Source: Venturia oleaginea
Lineage: Eukaryota > Ascomycota > Dothideomycetes > Venturiales > Venturiaceae
Reading direction: 5' to 3'
DNA: 64,000 bases
Assembly (NCBI GenBank): GCA_013176395.1
Contig: JABMLP010000020.1
Location: 558,001-622,000, forward strand
The notes beneath the pieces were generated by a model that saw only the letters and a list, made by a program, of their open reading frames with translations, was not told where the DNA came from and did no database searches. Shown piece after piece: positions 55,989 to 64,000 of this stretch (the first letter of the stretch is position 1; each line of letters starts with the position of its first letter). A program made the position numbers and the translations under genes.

Positions 55989-56729
55989 TTTCGGTTTGTT
56001 TGAATTCGTTTTGGTTTTGGTTGAAGTAGAATCGGGTTGAAGGAACTGTTCAGAAAATCTTTTCTACAGAGGGAGTGAATATTCAGCAGGTGGTTGCTGG
56101 AGAGGGAGGAATTATTTAGAAAGTCGTTTAAAAGAAAAGACCTGTCTCGCAATCGAGAGACTCTATATAGAAGAGAACGAGGCTGGGGAATTTCGGCGAC
56201 CTACTCAATACGAATTATTTTTAGGTTATATGACTCCTCCGCTCCCATACTTGCTTACCATAGTCTCCGGGCAAATAAACGTAGGTTTTCGATATATACC
56301 TCCGTTCGATTTACGATGTGGTAAACCCGGTTACGATAGAAATGCCGAATCCACATTTTTTGTGCTTTTCTCGTGAACGACATTTGCAACACCGTAGAAA
56401 CTGGTCGGCGTAATATATTAATCCCTGGAATAGCGTTCACTTGCACCAGTATGTAGCCGAGTGGTTTTCTGAGAGCTAAGACAGCTATAGACCAAAGACC
56501 TATCGGATTTTCCTAGGAGTTCCATAAGATTCTGAATGGGATCTGGAGATTTCATGATTTCCGAGCAAAATCTACTATGTAGTTCACTTAGATAAGAGCA
56601 ATGAAGTCTCGCCGGCCGAATAACACTCCGCTAGCCCCAAATTTTAAGCCCTGCTAGTAAACGCCATTACACTGACCATGTACAGGGAGCGACGGGGCGT
56701 GTTTGACCGGCATGATTTTCATGCTCAGT
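55989..56729. other. Intergenic, no gene seen
   Basis: Includes the promoter of the secreted-protein gene. Frames around 56094-56446 lie on both strands and have no support. Confidence 0.4.
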
Positions 56730-57198
56730 GTTACGCAGAGGCTATGGCTCAAGTAATATAGCTGGAATTGGCTATTCCGTACAGTGAGGTTCAAGTAGTC
56801 CTGGGGCGACAATATCGTATCAAACAAGTGTAGCGAAGTTTGTGAGATATAAGAGTCGTGAATTGTGCTAAGTAACTAAAGCAATAGCGAAGTAACTATG
56901 AGAGTGAAGATACGAGATACTGAGGGAGCAGTGTCTCGTCCTTTATATAGAGATCCCATCTCTATGAAAATCCTCCGTTCATTATGATCATCCCGATCAT
57001 GATGAACAGCCTGAGCGGAGTGAACACAAACGTTCATTCTGCTTACCTTGCCAAGAATGATCAACCACGTGATCCTTCAACCCCGTGTAACAATCATCCA
57101 ATCATAAGAAGACATGATGGTATGCACTTAGGAATCCAAATGCATACGAATGCATCAAATATAATCCTGTACACGCTCACGTGACAGTATCCGTAACA
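56730..57198 (-). repeat. Solo LTR with 5-base target duplication
   Basis: The 469-base unit reads from 57198 down to 56730, starting TGTTACGGATACTGTCACGT and ending CTCTGCGTAACA, with 7-base perfect inverted ends (TGTTACG/CGTAACA). It is flanked by CTCAG at 56725-56729 and 57199-57203. A TATA-like stretch (TCTATATAAAGG) lies inside. No internal region remains, so it arose by LTR-LTR recombination. It shares its first 21 bases and scattered U3 phrases with the element A LTR. Confidence 0.92.
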
Positions 57199-57360
57199 CT
57201 CAGCTATCTGCGCTGTTAGAAAATTTAAAAACACTCGATCATTGTGGGTTGTGCATCAACGTGGACATTCTCAAGTGTCTAACTGACTGACTGAGTAATT
57301 TTGAGAGCTCCAGCCCACAGCGGAGCCTAGCTGAAACACGTAGATAAGTTAATTCTTACC

Positions 57361-57692
57361 TGTTAAGGGATGGAATCCTTCTCTCTAGCTTATCCATGAC
57401 TGGATTTCCAATTGTTCTCTTGTTATTCTGCAAGCTGTCATGTTCTATTTTGCAAGCTGTCATGTTCTATTTTGCAAGCTGTCATGTTCTATTTCGCAAG
57501 CTGCCATGTTCTATTTTGCAAGCTGTCACGTTTCCATTTAAAGATACTTTCTAGAAGGATCTATTGTAAGAGGAGGATTATATATACTAGCTATCCTTCC
57601 TGTACTTACACTTTCTTCTCTGTACTTAGATACTTGAAATATAAGCTGTCTTCCCTCACTTGCGAAACACCTTTGAGGGTTGAACTCTTACA
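57361..57692 (+). repeat. 5' LTR of element B
   Basis: Contains four full and one partial 22-base tandem units (57429-57530; each starts TGCAAGCTGTCATG), a TATA box (ATTATATATACT, about 57578-57588) and a likely transcription start near 57622. Confidence 0.97.
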
Positions 57693-57693
57693 T

Positions 57694-57704
57694 TATCTAA
57701 GTAC
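57694..57704 (+). promoter_or_regulatory. Predicted self-priming site (primer-binding site)
   Basis: TATCTAAGTAC here is the exact complement of GTACTTAGATA at 57622-57632 in the LTR, about 40 bases after the TATA box, where the transcript should begin. The site starts two bases after the LTR. No TGG start of a tRNA-type site is present. Confidence 0.65.
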
Positions 57705-58356
57705 CTCAGTCTTACAAAGGAAGAAAGGCTCACAGAGAGCAAGCTCCAAAAAGGAATTTCAAGAAGAGGACACTTGTCCTAATCCAAGAAGCGAGGGCCA
57801 ACCTCAAGGGCCAAACAGAAAGGAATTTCAAGAAGAGGACACTTGTCCTAACTCAAGAAGCAAGGGCCAACCTCAAAGGCCAACTTCAAGGGCCAACCTC
57901 AAGGGCCAAACAAAAAGGGAATTCAAGAGAATTCAAGCTGAGATTTTCTAGAAGGTGCTAGAATCTCCAAGAAGCAAGGGCCAACCGAAAGGGCCAATCC
58001 AAAAAGGGAATTCAAGAGAATTCAAACTGAGATTTTCTAGAACGTGCTAGAATCTCCAAGAAGCAAGGGCAGGTCATCCTAAGACAGCGTAGTCTTAGGA
58101 GTTGAAGCTGTAATAAGCTGAGGAAAGAAAGAGCTAGGGAGAGAGATTTAATACACTTGGCCTTCACAGTCCCTGGGAGCTCTGTCCTTAGTAATAAGGA
58201 TTGCAGAGCGGACTATAGTGTAAAAAATCCTTCTGGGATTCTATAGTCACCTTCCTATACTAATAGGCATTGACTCTATACTGCCTAGCAAATCTCTAGA
58301 GTAGAGCCTAGGAGTGTGTATAGTAGTGCTCTCTATTATCTCTCATAGGTGAAAAT
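57705..58356 (+). other. Long leader of element B with two tandem-repeat families
   Basis: About 650 bases precede gag. One unit (period 69, at 57751 and 57820, starting AAGGAATTTCAAGAAGAGG) and another (period 89, at 57912 and 58001, starting AAAAAGGGAATTCAAGAG) each occur twice; CAAGGGCCAAC phrases are scattered between. The first unit holds the near-palindrome AGGACACTTGTCCT. Confidence 0.85.
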
Positions 58357-59379
58357 ATGGAAGGAGAAGATCAGGAACAAAGAGTTCCTCAAGAACCCCA
58401 AGCCCTACAAGAAGCTATGGCAGCATTACAACATCAACTAGCCATTCAGAACGATGCTATTACGCGTATTCTTACAATCTTGCCTAACACTACTCGCTCT
58501 GAGAACGTAGTAGAAGGACAAGAGACTAAGAATTCACAAAAAGACAGAATACATAGGAAGAAAGCTGTACTTCCTAAGCTCCAAGAATTTGATGGCAAGC
58601 GTTCTGAATGGGCTCAGTGGTTTCAACAAGCAAGGATGAAGTTGGAGATAGACGCAGAATCTATAGGGGATAGTAGGAACCAATTTGCCTACATCTTCTC
58701 CTCTCTACGAGGCTCCGCAGCTCAGGCTACTCTGGCCTACGTAAAGACAGCTCCAGAGGAAGATAAAACGGGACAGAAATTGTTACAGTATATGGACAAC
58801 TTCTATGGCGATCCAGTACAACAACAAAGAGCTACTGTAAGCCTGTCCACAATCAAACAAAAAGAGAAAGAACCCTTCTTCTCTTTTCTTCCCCGTTTTG
58901 AAACCACTCTTGCTAATGCTGGAGGAATGACTTGGCCTGACGCTGTTAAAATTGCATTTCTACACAAAGCAATAAATCAAGAGCTGCGAAACCAGAGAAT
59001 AGGCCAATCTCAGAGTACCTCCTACCAGCAGTTTGTGTCCGATCTTTTGAATACAAGTATGCAAATCACTACAGCAAAGATGCTCTCTTCCTCAGAAGAT
59101 AAGTTACGATTCAGAGATAAAGAGAAGTCTTTTAAAGATCTGAACGCTATGGACTGGGAGCCTACACGCGTAAACAAGTTAAAAATTTCGTCTAAAGCCT
59201 ATGAATATAGGAAGGCAAATAACCTCTGCTTACGCTGTGGGAAGGCCGGCCATAGAATGAAAGACTGCTGGTTGGATACAGAGGTAGAAAGAGTCACGCA
59301 ACTTGGTTCAAAAAGGGCCAAAGGAACCACTGAGGAGAATGAAGAAGTTGAAGAAGAGGACTACTCGGAAAAAGAGTAG
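58357..59379 (+). CDS. Gag protein of element B
   Basis: 340 residues from ATG 58357. Residues 20-45 form a coiled helix; the capsid-like core covers about 75-245 (LPKLQEFDGKRSEWAQWFQQA, FAYIFSSLRGSAAQATLAYV, YGDPVQQQRATVSLSTIKQ, FFSFLPRFETTLANAG), which matches the retrotrans_gag fold of chromoviruses. A CCHC knuckle (CLRCGKAGHRMKDC) near 290-303 binds RNA; the C-terminus is acidic (ENEEVEEEDYSEKE). Gag packages the transcript into cytoplasmic particles. The last 26 bases overlap the pol frame. Confidence 0.93.
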   Translation: MEGEDQEQRVPQEPQALQEAMAALQHQLAIQNDAITRILTILPNTTRSENVVEGQETKNSQKDRIHRKKAVLPKLQEFDGKRSEWAQWFQQARMKLEIDAESIGDSRNQFAYIFSSLRGSAAQATLAYVKTAPEEDKTGQKLLQYMDNFYGDPVQQQRATVSLSTIKQKEKEPFFSFLPRFETTLANAGGMTWPDAVKIAFLHKAINQELRNQRIGQSQSTSYQQFVSDLLNTSMQITTAKMLSSSEDKLRFRDKEKSFKDLNAMDWEPTRVNKLKISSKAYEYRKANNLCLRCGKAGHRMKDCWLDTEVERVTQLGSKRAKGTTEENEEVEEEDYSEKE

Positions 59380-62300
59380 CCTCTATCCAAAGTCGTGGAT
59401 GGAGGCGTAGAGTAGATAGAGCAAAATTGTCAAAGGAGTCAATTGAGAGAGTAAATAGTATTTTGAATTCGAACAAAGACACTGATTCACACCGTTCTCG
59501 GATAGAAAAAGAATGGGAGCAGTTCAGACCCAAGATGCTCTCCCGCCTTTTCTACACAAATACTATAGTGAACGATATATACTCTCTTAAAACTCTCCTT
59601 GATAATGGATCTAGCTGCTACGCATCAATAAACGAGGAGAAAGCTTCGCAGATGGACCTTGAAGTACTCCCTATTAGTCCGCGTACTATAGGTGGAGTTC
59701 TTAAGGAAGAAGGACAGACCCAAGTGACAAAAATTGCGAAGTTGAACCTAGATTTAGGGGGACTTATATGCAACGCTTTTGCTTATATAGTCCCGGGACA
59801 ATTTGAGGATCTTCTACTAGGCAGGCCTTTTCTCAAGGACACCAAAGCCGTTATCAATGAATCTAAAGGTACTCTTACCTTTGCAAACGGGATTAGCATT
59901 CGCGATGCTAAATTTGAAGACAAACTTGATATACAACAAGTAGCGCCCGTAAGATTCCACCGCCTTGTCACTTCTACACTTGAGAAAATCAAAGACGCGT
60001 CTAGAGTATTTGCTGTTACTCTTCGAGATATTGATATTGCCTTGAAGCCGAAAGTCCCTTTGACAACAGAGCAAATACTGGAATTGCTACCTAAGAGGTT
60101 TCATAAGTACGCTGCTGTCTTTGATCCTAAAAGGGCCGAGAGACTACCACCGCATCGCCCTGGGATTGATCACGAAATACCTATAGAAGAAGGAAAACCA
60201 CTTCCTTGGGGACCTCTATATGGTATGGGTCGAGAACAACTCCTTGTTTTGCGAAGGACTCTTACAGAGCTACTAGATAAAGGCTTTATCCGAGAGAGTA
60301 AATCAGTTGCTGCGTCTCCAGTTCTCTTTGTGAAGAAACCAGGAGGGGGCTTACGCTTTTGCGTAGACTACCGAGCCTTAAACGCAATTACTCGAAAGGA
60401 TAGGTACCCGCTACCGTTAGTAAAAGAGACTTTACTAACCTTAGCTCGTGCTAAGTATCTTAGTAAGCTTGATGTAAATGCTGCCTTCCACAAGATTCGA
60501 ATCGCAACGGGAGATGAGTTCAAAACTGCCTTTCGAACTAGATATGGTCTATTTGAATGGCTAGTTACTCCCTTTGGCTTAACCGGTGCACCTGCGTCTT
60601 TTCAACGGTATATAAACTATATCCTTCGACGATACCTAGACGAGTTCTGCTCAGCTTATCTAGACGATATAGTAATATACTCTTCAAAGAACCTTAAAGA
60701 CCATGAAGAAAAGACTGAAAAGATACTTCAAAGCTGCCTTAACGCTGGGTTATACCTTGATATTCGGAAGTGCGAGTTTAATACCAAACGAGTCAAGTAT
60801 CTAGGCTTCGTTATAGATACTGAAACGGGCCTACACATGGATCCGGAGAAGATCAAAGCAATTAAAGAATGGGAACGTCCTACTACTCTACGAGGAGTAC
60901 GTGGCTTCCTAGGCTTTACAAACTTCTACCGTGACTTTGTAAAAGATAACTCAACAATAAGGGAGCCTCTGGTTCGCCTTACAAAGAAGAATACTCCATT
61001 TTTATGGGGAAAGGAGCAAGAAGAATCTTTTCAAAAACTTAAGGCAGAGTTTTGCAAAGAACCTGTCCTGTCTGCACTTGATGAAGATAAGCCTACGCGA
61101 GTAGAACCTGATGCTTCAGGCTGGGCTTCCGGAGCAGTACTTAGTCAAAAAGATGAGCTAGGTAACTGGAAACCATGTGCTTTCTTCTCTACTAAGCACT
61201 TGCCAGCCGAATGCAATTATGATATCCACGACAAAGAACTTATGGCTATAGTCAAAGCTCTAGTCCATTGGACTAGCGAGCTACTAAGCCTAAGTAAGCC
61301 ATTCATTATCCTCACAGATCACAAGAACCTTGAGAAGTTTATGGTAAAAAGGGAACTAAATGAAAGGCAAATGAGATGGGCGCAGATACTAGCTAAGTTT
61401 AACTTCAAACTAGGCTATCGCCCAGGCTCTGAATCTGTAGTTCCAGACGCCTTAACTCGAAGGGATCAAGATCTCCCAAAGGATATTCAAGACCCAAGAA
61501 TCGTTGAAAGAACTAGAACGTTATTACCTCCAAAGCTTTGGATTAACGTTCTAGAGGATAAGACTCCTGCAAGAGAAGAAGCTGCCCAAGAAAATGCTCA
61601 AGAAGTAGACAAAGAACCTATCCCCTTTATACAAAATCCCTTTCTCTCAGGTGATCTAAGGGATAGATGGGAAACTGCACTCGAAGGAGATCTAGACTAC
61701 AGACGTATTTTCCAAAGCGTTCTAAAGCAAGATAGGCAGTTCCCATCTAAGCTAAAGGTTCCTACTTCTATAGGAGATTGTAAAGTCGAAAATAACCAGC
61801 TCTACTATAGAGACCGAATCTGGTTGCCCTCCTACGAGCCTCTCTTAACAGGAGTAATTCAAGAAATACACGATTCAGTCCTATCAGGGCATCCTGGACG
61901 AGAAGCTACTATTGCTATTCTCTCCAGACAGTTCTACTGGCCGGGATTTGCTCAAGATATACGTCAGTTTATACGCAATTGTGACGTCTGCGGAAGAACT
62001 TCAGTCTGGCGAGACAAAAAGAAAGGTTTACTTAAACCTCTTCCTGTCCCTAGCCGTATCTGGCAAGATATTTCAGTAGACTTCATAGTCGAATTACCAG
62101 AGAGCCAAAGATGCACAAGACTCTGCGTTATTACTGACCGCTTGGGTAAAGGAACTATCCTGTTCCCAGTGCCTAAAGAACAGTTTGGAGCTGAAGGATT
62201 TGCAAAACTATTTATGCAGAACTACGTAAGATTACACTGGCTTCCTAGATCTCTAGTCTCAGATAGGGACACGCAATTTGTTAATGCTTTCTGGAAAGAA

Positions 62301-63212
62301 GTTTGTCACCTTCTTAAGATAGAGAGAAGACTCTCTACAGCGTATCACCCTGAGACTGATGGATCTACGGAAAGAAGAAATCAAGAAGTTGAAGCCTATC
62401 TACGTAAGTTCTGTACATTTAGTCAGAACGACTGGGTCGAGCTCCTGCCTATTGCTCAAATATGCCTCGATAATAGACCAAACCAAGCTACGGGCCTATC
62501 GCCTTTCTTCTTAACCCACGGTTATAACATTGAGCATATAGGAACTGTTGAAGCTCCCCAGGAAACCCCTAAGAATCCAAAAGAAAAAGCACAAGATCTT
62601 GTAGCAAAATTGAAGGACGCACAAGAATGGGCAGAAACGTCAATGGTATCAGCTCAGCAACAGCAAGAATACTACTCTAATAGAGATCGTGCTCCGGCTG
62701 ACTCTTTTAAAGTGGGAGACAAAGTCTGGCTCAACCTAAAGAACGTAAAAACCCTACGTCCTTGTAAGAAACTAGACTGGATTCATGGGAAGTATACAGT
62801 TACACGAGTTATCAACTCAATGTCTTACGAGCTTGATACACCCAGAGGAATCCACAACCGATTTCATACGTCTTTACTTAGGAGAGCTGGCACAGATCCC
62901 CTACCTTCACAAATACAAGATAATACACAGCCGCCTCCTATAGTAACTGAACAAGGAGACGAGGAATACGGTATCGAGGCTATTCTAGCCGCAAGATGGC
63001 GCCGGCGAGGTCGACAACAAACGCGAGAAGTCTTAGTTAAGTGGGTAGGCTACGTTGATCCTACGTGGGAACCCCTTAGCGAACTCCAACAAACTACAGC
63101 TCTGGACGCTTTTGAAAGTGCCTACGGCAACGTTCTTGAAAACGACGGACCTATACTACGCCCTCAGAGACTACGCTCACATCGATCTACAAGAGAGGGG
63201 GGGAGGGGATAA
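59352..63212 (+). CDS. Pol polyprotein of element B
   Basis: The frame is open from 59352, -1 to gag, and probably reached by frameshift in the overlap 59352-59376, where AAAAA at 59369-59373 allows slippage. Numbering from 59427 (1261 residues): protease LLDNGSSCYA near 57-66, with Asn in the usual Thr/Ser place; reverse transcriptase with RFCVDYRALN and YLDD near 410; RNase H from EPDASGWASGAVLSQ near 560; integrase with zinc-binding H-H-C-C (about 814-854) and D, D, E near 884, 945 and 989; GPY/F-like module; C-terminal chromodomain (REVLVKWVGYVDPTWEPLSEL, about 1180-1235), which steers integration to marked chromatin. The stop codon 63210-63212 touches the 3' LTR. Confidence 0.95.
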   Translation, partial: RRGLLGKRVASIQSRGWRRRVDRAKLSKESIERVNSILNSNKDTDSHRSRIEKEWEQFRPKMLSRLFYTNTIVNDIYSLKTLLDNGSSCYASINEEKASQMDLEVLPISPRTIGGVLKEEGQTQVTKIAKLNLDLGGLICNAFAYIVPGQFEDLLLGRPFLKDTKAVINESKGTLTFANGISIRDAKFEDKLDIQQVAPVRFHRLVTSTLEKIKDASRVFAVTLRDIDIALKPKVPLTTEQILELLPKRFHKYAAVFDPKRAERLPPHRPGIDHEIPIEEGKPLPWGPLYGMGREQLLVLRRTLTELLDKGFIRESKSVAASPVLFVKKPGGGLRFCVDYRALNAITRKDRYPLPLVKETLLTLARAKYLSKLDVNAAFHKIRIATGDEFKTAFRTRYGLFEWLVTPFGLTGAPASFQRYINYILRRYLDEFCSAYLDDIVIYSSKNLKDHEEKTEKILQSCLNAGLYLDIRKCEFNTKRVKYLGFVIDTETGLHMDPEKIKAIKEWERPTTLRGVRGFLGFTNFYRDFVKDNSTIREPLVRLTKKNTPFLWGKEQEESFQKLKAEFCKEPVLSALDEDKPTRVEPDASGWASGAVLSQKDELGNWKPCAFFSTKHLPAECNYDIHDKELMAIVKALVHWTSELLSLSKPFIILTDHKNLEKFMVKRELNERQMRWAQILAKFNFKLGYRPGSESVVPDALTRRDQDLPKDIQDPRIVERTRTLLPPKLWINVLEDKTPAREEAAQENAQEVDKEPIPFIQNPFLSGDLRDRWETALEGDLDYRRIFQSVLKQDRQFPSKLKVPTSIGDCKVENNQLYYRDRIWLPSYEPLLTGVIQEIHDSVLSGHPGREATIAILSRQFYWPGFAQDIRQFIRNCDVCGRTSVWRDKKKGLLKPLPVPSRIWQDISVDFIVELPESQRCTRLCVITDRLGKGTILFPVPKEQFGAEGFAKLFMQNYVRLHWLPRSLVSDRDTQFVNAFWKEVCHLLKIERRLSTAYHPETDGSTERRNQEVEAYLRKFCTFSQNDWVELLPIAQICLDNRPNQATGLSPFFLTHGYNIEHIGTVEAPQETPKNPKEKAQDLVAKLKDAQEWAETSMVSAQQQQEYYSNRDRAPADSFKVGDKVWLNLKNVKTLRPCKKLDWIHGKYTVTRVINSMSYELDTPRGIHNRFHTSLLRRAGTDPLPSQIQDNTQPPPIVTEQGDEEYGIEAILAARWRRRGRQQTREVLVKWVGYVDPTWEPLSELQQTTALDAFESAYGNVLENDGPILRPQRLRSHRSTREGGRG
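63191..63209 (+). promoter_or_regulatory. Polypurine tract of element B
   Basis: An unbroken purine run (AAGAGAGGGGGGGAGGGG-type) sits inside the last pol codons, three bases from the 3' LTR; it would prime plus-strand DNA. Confidence 0.85.
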
Positions 63213-63544
63213 TGTTAAGGGATGGAATCCTTCTCTCTAGCTTATCCATGACTGGATTTCCAATTGTTCTCTTGTTATTCTGCAAGCTGTCATGTTCTAT
63301 TTTGCAAGCTGTCATGTTCTATTTTGCAAGCTGTCATGTTCTATTTCGCAAGCTGCCATGTTCTATTTTGCAAGCTGTCACGTTTCCATTTAAAGATACT
63401 TTCTAGAAGGATCTATTGTAAGAGGAGGATTATATATACTAGCTATCCTTCCTGTACTTACACTTTCTTCTCTGTACTTAGATACTTGAAATATAAGCTG
63501 TCTTCCCTCACTTGCGAAACACCTTTGAGGGTTGAACTCTTACA
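63213..63544 (+). repeat. 3' LTR of element B
   Basis: No difference from the 5' LTR was found over 332 bases; followed by the TTACC duplication. Confidence 0.97.
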
Positions 63545-63549
63545 TTACC

Positions 63550-63732
63550 CCTTTAGTAACAATATATTATCTAAAAATAGGCTATTAAAGCCTCTACTAT
63601 ATAGAGCGGTCCTATACAAATCCTTAGCCGTCAATGCATTATTGTCACGGGCTAGACCCTTGGGCCTTCATCTAGGCTTTGCCTATCTCGCTAGGGCAAG
63701 CTTGTGAATGGCTTGACATCTCCTATCAAACC
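63550..63732. other. Flank between chromovirus and foldback repeat
   Basis: Contains a partial copy (63694-63724, GGGCAAGCTTGTGAATGGC onward) of the foldback arm that follows. Confidence 0.5.
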
Positions 63733-64000
63733 TCGGAATGATTCTGTGGCAAGCATGTGAATGGCTTGGCATCTCCTTCAAAAAGGAGCTTGCAATCGGG
63801 TACCTACCTTCTTCTCCTTAGCGAGATTGTATTGCACATTTGGGTGGTTCTCCCTGGTATCCAGCCATGATCTTAACCCGTCACATTACAATCTAGCTAA
63901 GGAGGAGAAGATAGATATACGATTGCAAGCTCCTTTTTGAAGGAGATGCCAAGCCATTCACATGCTTGCCATTCACATGCTTGCCACAGAATCATTCCGA
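63733..64000. repeat. Foldback (inverted-repeat) element reaching the window edge
   Basis: Left arm 63733-63822 (TCGGAATGATTCTGTGGCAA onward) and right arm 63896-64000 are inverted copies separated by about 73 bases. The right arm carries a 15-base phrase (GCAAGCATGTGAATG) twice. The right arm ends exactly at the window edge, so the true end is unknown. No coding capacity; a non-autonomous transposon or part of a larger inverted repeat. Confidence 0.8.

Larger units (their letters stand above)
57361..63544 (+). mobile_element. Full-length Ty3/gypsy chromovirus (element B)
   Basis: The 6184-base element has two identical 332-base LTRs (57361-57692 and 63213-63544, TGTTAAG...CTTACA) and a TTACC target duplication at 57356-57360 and 63545-63549. 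Inside are a leader with repeats, gag, pol in the -1 frame with protease, reverse transcriptase, RNase H, integrase and chromodomain, and a polypurine tract. No lesion was found. Identical LTRs mean recent insertion. Confidence 0.97.

Noticed and set aside
57693..57720. tRNA-type primer-binding site after the 5' LTR of element B
   Set aside because: The sequence starts TTATCT with no TGG and matches no tRNA 3' end I know; the LTR complement explains it better.
63545..64000. Second LTR copy or a 3' part of element A near the window end
   Set aside because: No similarity to the element A LTR was seen; the region is a foldback repeat.
1..64000. CRISPR arrays, bacterial operons or ribosome binding sites
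   Set aside because: The window is eukaryotic (spliceosomal introns throughout) and has no regularly spaced direct repeats of that kind.

Overview
This 64 kb window looks like a chromosome segment of a filamentous ascomycete (Pezizomycotina). The evidence is intron-rich genes with short (about 45-65 base) GT-AG introns carrying CTAAC/CTGAC-like branch sites, fungus-type gene families, Fot1/pogo DNA transposons, a chromodomain gypsy element, and stop codons in repeats that fit C-to-T change at CpA (RIP-like). The element types would suit Leotiomycetes/Helotiales, but the order is not established here.

Layout: 1-2.8 kb holds the 5' end of a P450 gene and, divergently, a UbiA-superfamily gene with one in-frame stop: the edge of a likely terpenoid/meroterpenoid locus. 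3.5-5.35 kb is pogo copy 1. 6.2-14.5 kb is a gene block (indoleamine 2,3-dioxygenase, an unknown charged protein, a multi-pass membrane protein, UBC12). 15.2-17.06 kb is pogo copy 2. 17.3-42.4 kb is gene-rich: secreted proteins, SEC20, mL53, inorganic pyrophosphatase, a glycine-rich RRM protein, a calponin-repeat protein, NDUFAF2, a rhodopsin-like seven-helix protein and several unknowns. 42.4-46.93 kb is a repeat island: AT-rich relic, 5' LTR, decayed gag-protease, and a 3' pogo fragment fused to it. 48.2-51.7 kb holds PXMP4, ORT1 and CGR1. 52.8-64 kb is a second repeat island: pogo copy 3, a small cysteine-rich secreted protein gene, a solo LTR with 5-base target duplication, a full-length 6184-base chromovirus with identical LTRs, and a foldback repeat at the window end.

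Most genes are housekeeping and not functionally linked. The P450/UbiA pair is the one plausible pathway unit. The points most worth a second look are: (i) pogo copy 3, whose N-terminal DNA-binding region and terminal repeats have both diverged while its catalytic core stays nearly identical to copies 1 and 2; (ii) the chromovirus, whose LTR contains an 11-base perfect complement to the sequence just after the 5' LTR, as expected for Tf1/sushi-type self-priming; (iii) the P450/UbiA locus with a single RIP-like stop. Exon boundaries were derived by hand from splice signals, frame and family conservation; no transcript data were available.
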